Source: DATADD01 sp046262355
Lineage (GTDB): Bacteria > Actinomycetota > CADDZG01 > WHSQ01
Assembly: GCA_046262355.1 (NCBI GenBank)
Contig: JBHEMX010000060.1
Span: 1 to 29,923 of the forward strand
Length of the DNA: 29,923 nt
Direction of reading: 5' to 3'
The position numbers and the translations under genes are program-made. Shown here in pieces: positions 26,083 through 29,923 of the stretch (its first letter is position 1; every line of letters starts with the position of its first letter). The notes beneath the pieces were generated by a model, which searched no databases, was not told the origin of the DNA, and saw only the letters and a list, made by a program, of their open reading frames with translations.

Positions 26083-27231
26083 TTGAGTAGCAACAATGTG
26101 CCACCTGGCGGAGGCACACTCTTCCTCAACCTTTCCACGCTTCGTGGCATGGGAAGCGGTTTCGTCGGAAGGAACGTTTTTCAGCAGCTGGCTCGAGCGG
26201 GTCAGCCTCCACTCGAGGCCCTTGTGCCAGAAGGATGGAACCTCGAGACACCGGATACGCTCAGAGTCAGGCTTTATCCGGTCAAACCCGGTGTGGCGCA
26301 TAAGTTCCTCCGGGAGAATGTGCTTCTGAGGCGCGCCATCCGCAGGAACATGAAGGGCACGCGTCTTTTCTCGCTCACGGATACGAGCATGCTTCTCTGC
26401 CCTGTACCCCACTTGCTGCTCGTGCAACAGGCGTACCTTGCCCATGCGTGGCATACCCTCGGTCTGACGCTAGCACCCCTGATCCGGCAACGCTTCAAGT
26501 TGATGGAACTTCACTTTAGATTGGGTCTACCCTCGGTCACCAAACTGACCGTCCAAAGCGACCTGATGAAGAACCGGATTTCGTCCCGATGGAATATACC
26601 GCCAGAAACAATCGTCGTCGTTCCTAGCTCAGCATCACTCCCTCGGCAGTGTGTGGGAAGCTGGCACCCACCACAGTCGCAAACTGCATCGCTGTTCTGC
26701 CCAACGCATGGTGGTCCTCACAAGAACAACGAGGTTCTGATTCCCATGATGGCAGAACTTCGCAAGCAAGGCATTGATGCTGTCTGCTTTCTGACGGCTC
26801 ACCCTTTCGAGGTATCAGGCCTGATGGAACAGGCACGCCGGCTCCGTCTTGTTAATCGCTTCCGCATCCTCGGGAGAATTCCGAGAAGTCAAGTGCTCGA
26901 GCTGATGCGATCCGCGACTGCGGTCATTCTTCCCTCTAAGATGGAGTCATTCGGGCTTTCCTACTATGAGGCGATGGGCATCGGCAGTCCCATCGTCGCT
27001 TCGGATCTTGAATTTGCGCGAGAAGCATGTGGACCAGCCGCTGTCTATTGCAATCCAGACTCGGGCGAGGAATATGCGCAGGCGGTTCTCCAGCTGCTCC
27101 ATCAAAGCGCCCTTTCAGAGGATCTCAGCCTGAAGGGCCGCTCACGTTACGAAAGACTCGACCGCGGGTGGGAGTGGGTAGCAAACCAGTATCGTACTGT
27201 TCTAGAGGGTTTAGCAAGGTGGGGCGGGTGA
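26083..27231 (+). CDS. GT4-family glycosyltransferase
   Basis: About 382 residues. Transfers a sugar from a nucleotide donor to a glycan acceptor at the cytoplasmic side of the membrane. GT-B features: N-terminal acceptor part with STLRGMGSGFVGRNVFQQLA; C-terminal donor part with CPTHGGPHKNNEVLI, RILGRIPRSQVLELM and the EX7E motif ESFGLSYYEAMGIGSPIVASD. The first possible start is TTG at 26083; GTG at 26098 is equally plausible and no strong ribosome binding site decides. Codon use is clearly less GC-biased than in the genes left of 24 kb, suggesting transfer. A second glycosyltransferase follows after 27 bases. Confidence 0.88.
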   Translation: MSSNNVPPGGGTLFLNLSTLRGMGSGFVGRNVFQQLARAGQPPLEALVPEGWNLETPDTLRVRLYPVKPGVAHKFLRENVLLRRAIRRNMKGTRLFSLTDTSMLLCPVPHLLLVQQAYLAHAWHTLGLTLAPLIRQRFKLMELHFRLGLPSVTKLTVQSDLMKNRISSRWNIPPETIVVVPSSASLPRQCVGSWHPPQSQTASLFCPTHGGPHKNNEVLIPMMAELRKQGIDAVCFLTAHPFEVSGLMEQARRLRLVNRFRILGRIPRSQVLELMRSATAVILPSKMESFGLSYYEAMGIGSPIVASDLEFAREACGPAAVYCNPDSGEEYAQAVLQLLHQSALSEDLSLKGRSRYERLDRGWEWVANQYRTVLEGLARWGG

Positions 27232-27258
27232 CCGCGCCTGCGAGCGGACGGAAGAGCC

Positions 27259-28437
27259 ATGACGGATAAAGAGCAATTGCGTTGGGCCGTCTTCAATCAG
27301 TCGCACTCCCCCGACTTTCAGCACGTTCTCGCAGAACTCGCCAACGAGTTCGGTGACTGCCTGCTATTCACCGGTTCACCCCACCCTATCGGCCCCTCGC
27401 GCCTGACGATAGAAGTGGGACCTCGATACACGCGAGACTCGATGATCAGTCGAGTGATGTCTTGGCTAGCCTTTGCATCATTTGCAGCAAGACGAGCCAT
27501 GAGCCTCCCGGCAGAGACCTTCACGCTCTTCTATACGAATCCACCAATCTTGCCGATCGTGGCTTGGCTTCTACACGCGACGAGAAAACTCAACTACGGC
27601 ATCGTCGTATGGGACGTTTATCCTGATCATCTCGTCGCTGGAGATCTGGTAGGGCCTAACCATTTCGTCGTTCGATCATGGCGGATGCTAAACAAGCGGT
27701 CCTACCGTGCTGCCTCGGTCGTCATTACGCTCGGTACAAGGATGGCCGAACGGATCAGGGCTCAGTCTGGGTGCAATGGCAAGACAGCGATACTGATTGC
27801 CCCTTATTGGGCAAACGTCGACTTGATACGTCCGTTGGTCAAGGAGACAAACAGCTTCGCCATCGAACATGGGCAGGTCGGAAAGCTTACCGTGATGTAT
27901 GCTGGAAACATAGGCGCAAGCCATGAGCTACACCCGCTGCTGGACGCAGCACGCCAACTACACGACAATAAGTCCATCTCCTTTCTGATCGTGGGAGACG
28001 GTCTCGGCAAACAAGCCCTCTTGGACCGGATTCATGGGCAAGGACTGGCCAACGTCAGCATCCTGCCGTACCAGCCCTGGGAGCGGCTGCCCGAGATTCT
28101 CGCATCAGCCGAAATAGCTTTCGTTGGTCAGCGTCGCGGAACCGAGTCTCTATCTATCCCAAGCAAGACGTACACCTCTCTCGCGGCGGGCTGCGCCCTA
28201 ATAGCGTTCACATCAATGGAGAGTGATCTCGCTGAATTGATTGTCACCTACCATCTGGGTGAAGTCGCTTCCTCCAGCGACCCGCAGGCCGTCACAGCCG
28301 CCATCCAAAAGCTTCACATGGATCGCGACCAACTCGAAACGTATCGCTCCAACGCTCGCCAGATCGCTTGTGAACTATTCAGCCACGACAAGGCGATTGA
28401 AACACTTGCCAACGCACTAGGTCCCTTCATCAGATGA
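27259..28437 (+). CDS. GT4-like glycosyltransferase (WbuB-like)
   Basis: 392 residues. GT-B fold: IVVWDVYPDHLVAG resembles the D-x-x-P acceptor-domain motif of WbuB-type aminosugar transferases. The C-terminal domain has VMYAGNIGASHELHPLLDAA, FLIVGDGLGKQALL and IPSKTYTSLAAGCALIAF, where the first Glu of EX7E is replaced by a less standard pattern. No signal peptide; peripheral membrane association is likely. ATG at 27259 has GGAAGAG upstream. The stop overlaps the next start in ATGA. Lower-GC codon use matches its neighbour, so the plus-strand genes probably arrived together. Confidence 0.87.
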   Translation: MTDKEQLRWAVFNQSHSPDFQHVLAELANEFGDCLLFTGSPHPIGPSRLTIEVGPRYTRDSMISRVMSWLAFASFAARRAMSLPAETFTLFYTNPPILPIVAWLLHATRKLNYGIVVWDVYPDHLVAGDLVGPNHFVVRSWRMLNKRSYRAASVVITLGTRMAERIRAQSGCNGKTAILIAPYWANVDLIRPLVKETNSFAIEHGQVGKLTVMYAGNIGASHELHPLLDAARQLHDNKSISFLIVGDGLGKQALLDRIHGQGLANVSILPYQPWERLPEILASAEIAFVGQRRGTESLSIPSKTYTSLAAGCALIAFTSMESDLAELIVTYHLGEVASSSDPQAVTAAIQKLHMDRDQLETYRSNARQIACELFSHDKAIETLANALGPFIR

Positions 28438-29597
28438 TCGCGACTCCTCCTCCTCTCTCACCAGGCGATAGCTCATTGGATTCGCTCCTGGCACTTGTCG
28501 CCAAAGCTCATCGCTCGAGCGCGGAGACATCCAGCCTCGCTTTGCTCTACGAGGAGCTGGGCGAGACCCGCGTCAGGCGTCACGCCCAGGTAAACGGGCT
28601 TGAGCATCTAGTTGGCGTTGTAATAGACGAAGAAGGGCTCGACCTGTCAGCGGACTGGAGAGCAGCCCTCGACGTCAATCGGCGACGTGTCGAAGAATTG
28701 GTCAGGACAGCAACTAGAGTCGGCAGGGATCTGGAAAAGGAGGGTTGTCCAACAGCGCTCATCGAAGGAGCAGCAACTCTCGTCAGCACAGGTCTCCCGC
28801 TTGCAACGTACTCATCGCAAGATATGGATTTTCTTGTGGCCGCCGGCCAATGGACAACTGTGGTCCGCGTCCTCGAGCGTCACGGCTTCGCGCCGACGGA
28901 CCGCCACCGTCACCCAACCATCCGCACGGAGTTCCAGAAGACGACAGCGTCGGGCGACCTCTGGCTGGATGTCGGTCCAAAGCCCTTTGACCGCGTCTGG
29001 ACTCCTCTCACGTACCACGATCGATCCAGTGCCTGGCTCGCCGAGAGGGTTAGTGGGAGCACCGCAGACGAGGTCAATGTTCTTCGGCCCAGTCATACTC
29101 TCGCGCTTGCAGTAATGCACGCCTCTCTGCATTCGTTCGTCCGCGCTCCAGGACTTCGGCTGTACATAGATATCGACCGGACGGTCAGTCATCGACCCAT
29201 CGATTGGCAAAGCTTCGTAGATGAGGTGAGGAAGATGCACATCGATACGCGGGCGTACATAGCCCTGACGACAAGCCAAACCTTGCTCGGCACTCGGGTT
29301 GACCCTTCGGTTCTCGACACGCTTCGTCCTAGCCGTGTCCGTCTCCACGCTCTTCACCGGCTGCTACGAGACGAAACACCTCTTTGGTCGTCGAAAAGGA
29401 AGCTACCTCGCCACAAGGCCATCGCTCTCGACGCTTGTATCAGTCAGGAATCTCCGGCTCGATGGTTGCAATCTACCCTCGTACCTCCTGAGCCCTGGAT
29501 GCGTGAGCACTTCGACCGTACGCAGAAACACCCTCCCCTATGGATGCTCCATGTGAAAAGGTTGGGTCAAGGTCTCACCCGATGGCGTCCTTGTTGA
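28434..29597 (+). CDS. Nucleotidyltransferase-fold protein (NTP_transf_5 type)
   Basis: 387 residues. Matches the uncharacterised nucleotidyltransferase family often found in capsule and exopolysaccharide clusters. LIEGAATLV and YSSQDMDFLV supply the metal-binding DxD (Asp130, Asp132), FQKTTASGDLWLDVG gives a third acidic position, and LALAVMHASLHSF resembles the helix after the core. The usual Arg/Gly before DxD is replaced by SSQ, so activity is not certain. The biochemical role of the family is not established; transfer of a nucleotide or phosphoryl group during glycan export has been suggested only by context. It starts inside the stop of the preceding glycosyltransferase (ATGA), so translation is coupled. 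Confidence 0.77.
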   Translation: MIATPPPLSPGDSSLDSLLALVAKAHRSSAETSSLALLYEELGETRVRRHAQVNGLEHLVGVVIDEEGLDLSADWRAALDVNRRRVEELVRTATRVGRDLEKEGCPTALIEGAATLVSTGLPLATYSSQDMDFLVAAGQWTTVVRVLERHGFAPTDRHRHPTIRTEFQKTTASGDLWLDVGPKPFDRVWTPLTYHDRSSAWLAERVSGSTADEVNVLRPSHTLALAVMHASLHSFVRAPGLRLYIDIDRTVSHRPIDWQSFVDEVRKMHIDTRAYIALTTSQTLLGTRVDPSVLDTLRPSRVRLHALHRLLRDETPLWSSKRKLPRHKAIALDACISQESPARWLQSTLVPPEPWMREHFDRTQKHPPLWMLHVKRLGQGLTRWRPC

Positions 29598-29802
29598 CCG
29601 ATCTGGCGGAGACAGCCATCTATCGCCACATGGGAAGAGAGCTAAGCCGGGCTTCCGCAGTTTGAAGGCATTCTGAGGAGGGACTTGACCTAAAAGTCCT
29701 GGTAGAGCGCGTGTAGGGGTCTCCGTGGGCCAGAATCATATAGGCACACGACCTACGAGGAAAGCCGCTGTATCTAGGAAGCCGTATGCGAACATATTAG
29801 GC
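29598..29802. other. Intergenic region upstream of the insertion sequence
   Basis: 205 bases without a convincing gene. It contains the inverted repeat GGACTT (29681-29686) and AAGTCC (29694-29699) with a 7-base loop, not followed by a T-run, so a weak terminator at best. The left end of the insertion sequence must lie here, but its terminal inverted repeat cannot be identified without the right end, which is outside the window. Confidence 0.4.
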
Positions 29803-29923
29803 ATGTACCTACGCACGATCGCGCGCCGCAACAAGGACGGCTCGGTGGTCCGCTACTACCAGCTGGCGCACAACGCGGTCAACGCCCGGGGACAGGCGCA
29901 GGCGCAGGTCCTCTACTCGTTCG
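29803..29923 (+). mobile_element. IS1634-type transposase, N-terminal fragment (cut by window edge)
   Basis: ATG at 29803 opens a frame to the window end, 40 residues: MYLRTIARRNKDGSVVRYYQ, then LAHNAVNARGQAQAQVLYSF. MYLR followed by R-KDGS-V-YYQLAHN and a QVLYSF strand is the characteristic N-terminus of IS1634/IS4-group transposases (usually 450-600 residues). Base composition returns to high GC here, unlike the glycosyltransferase genes just before. Element boundaries, intactness and target duplication cannot be judged. Confidence 0.82.

Overview
The window is a high-GC bacterial chromosome fragment with dense, mostly minus-strand operons, frequent GTG starts and TGATG/ATGA stop-start overlaps. 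Gene content (class I-beta DAHP synthase, Rv2949c-like chorismate lyase domain, STAND ATPase of the kind found with actinobacterial cyclases and regulators, HerA/NurA with SbcCD) suggests a deep-branching actinobacterium or a related environmental lineage. This placement is inference; no rRNA, tRNA or ribosomal protein gene is present to settle it.

Layout. 1-1383: 3' part of a hybrid histidine kinase (+). 1392-3374: a DUF6929-like propeller protein (-), a 21-residue membrane peptide (+), the C-terminal remnant of a DASS/SLC13 anion transporter (+) and KDPG aldolase (-). 3452-9855: a four-gene minus-strand operon nurA-herA-sbcD-sbcC with overlapping stops and starts, the gene set that in archaea performs DNA end resection.

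10020-20498: the most interesting block, a minus-strand operon reading ACP, two alpha/beta-hydrolase-fold proteins, a stand-alone DAHP synthase, a fusion of a degenerate DAHP synthase (with its regulatory domain) to a chorismate lyase-like domain, a benzoate-CoA-ligase-family enzyme, and a 1326-residue fusion of an O-antigen ligase/polymerase-type membrane domain to a STAND ATPase and helical TPR-like repeats. Read together, the genes would raise flux into the shikimate pathway, convert chorismate to 4-hydroxybenzoate, activate it, possibly load it on the ACP, and act on a glycan or lipid at the membrane. The ACP + ligase + paired hydrolase set resembles the genes that accompany exosortase A systems, but no exosortase is visible. 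The ACP-hydrolase gap holds a 9-bp hairpin and a short ORF with a good ribosome binding site, suggesting leader regulation.

20559-24510: a Cys-rich secreted lipoprotein esterase, a coiled-coil protein and a FlaA1/CapD-type nucleotide-sugar 4,6-dehydratase (-). 24572-29597: a DegT/StrS aminotransferase (-) and, across a divergent gap, two GT4 glycosyltransferases and a nucleotidyltransferase-fold protein (+). From about 24.8 kb the sequence is visibly less GC-rich, as is common for polysaccharide islands acquired by transfer. The window ends inside the N-terminus of an IS1634-type transposase (29803 onward). Dehydratase plus aminotransferase would supply a UDP-amino-deoxysugar to the glycosyltransferases, and the fused ligase of the central operon is a candidate to transfer or polymerise the product.

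No gene-free stretch exceeds 300 bases. The largest is the divergent gap at 25808-26082.
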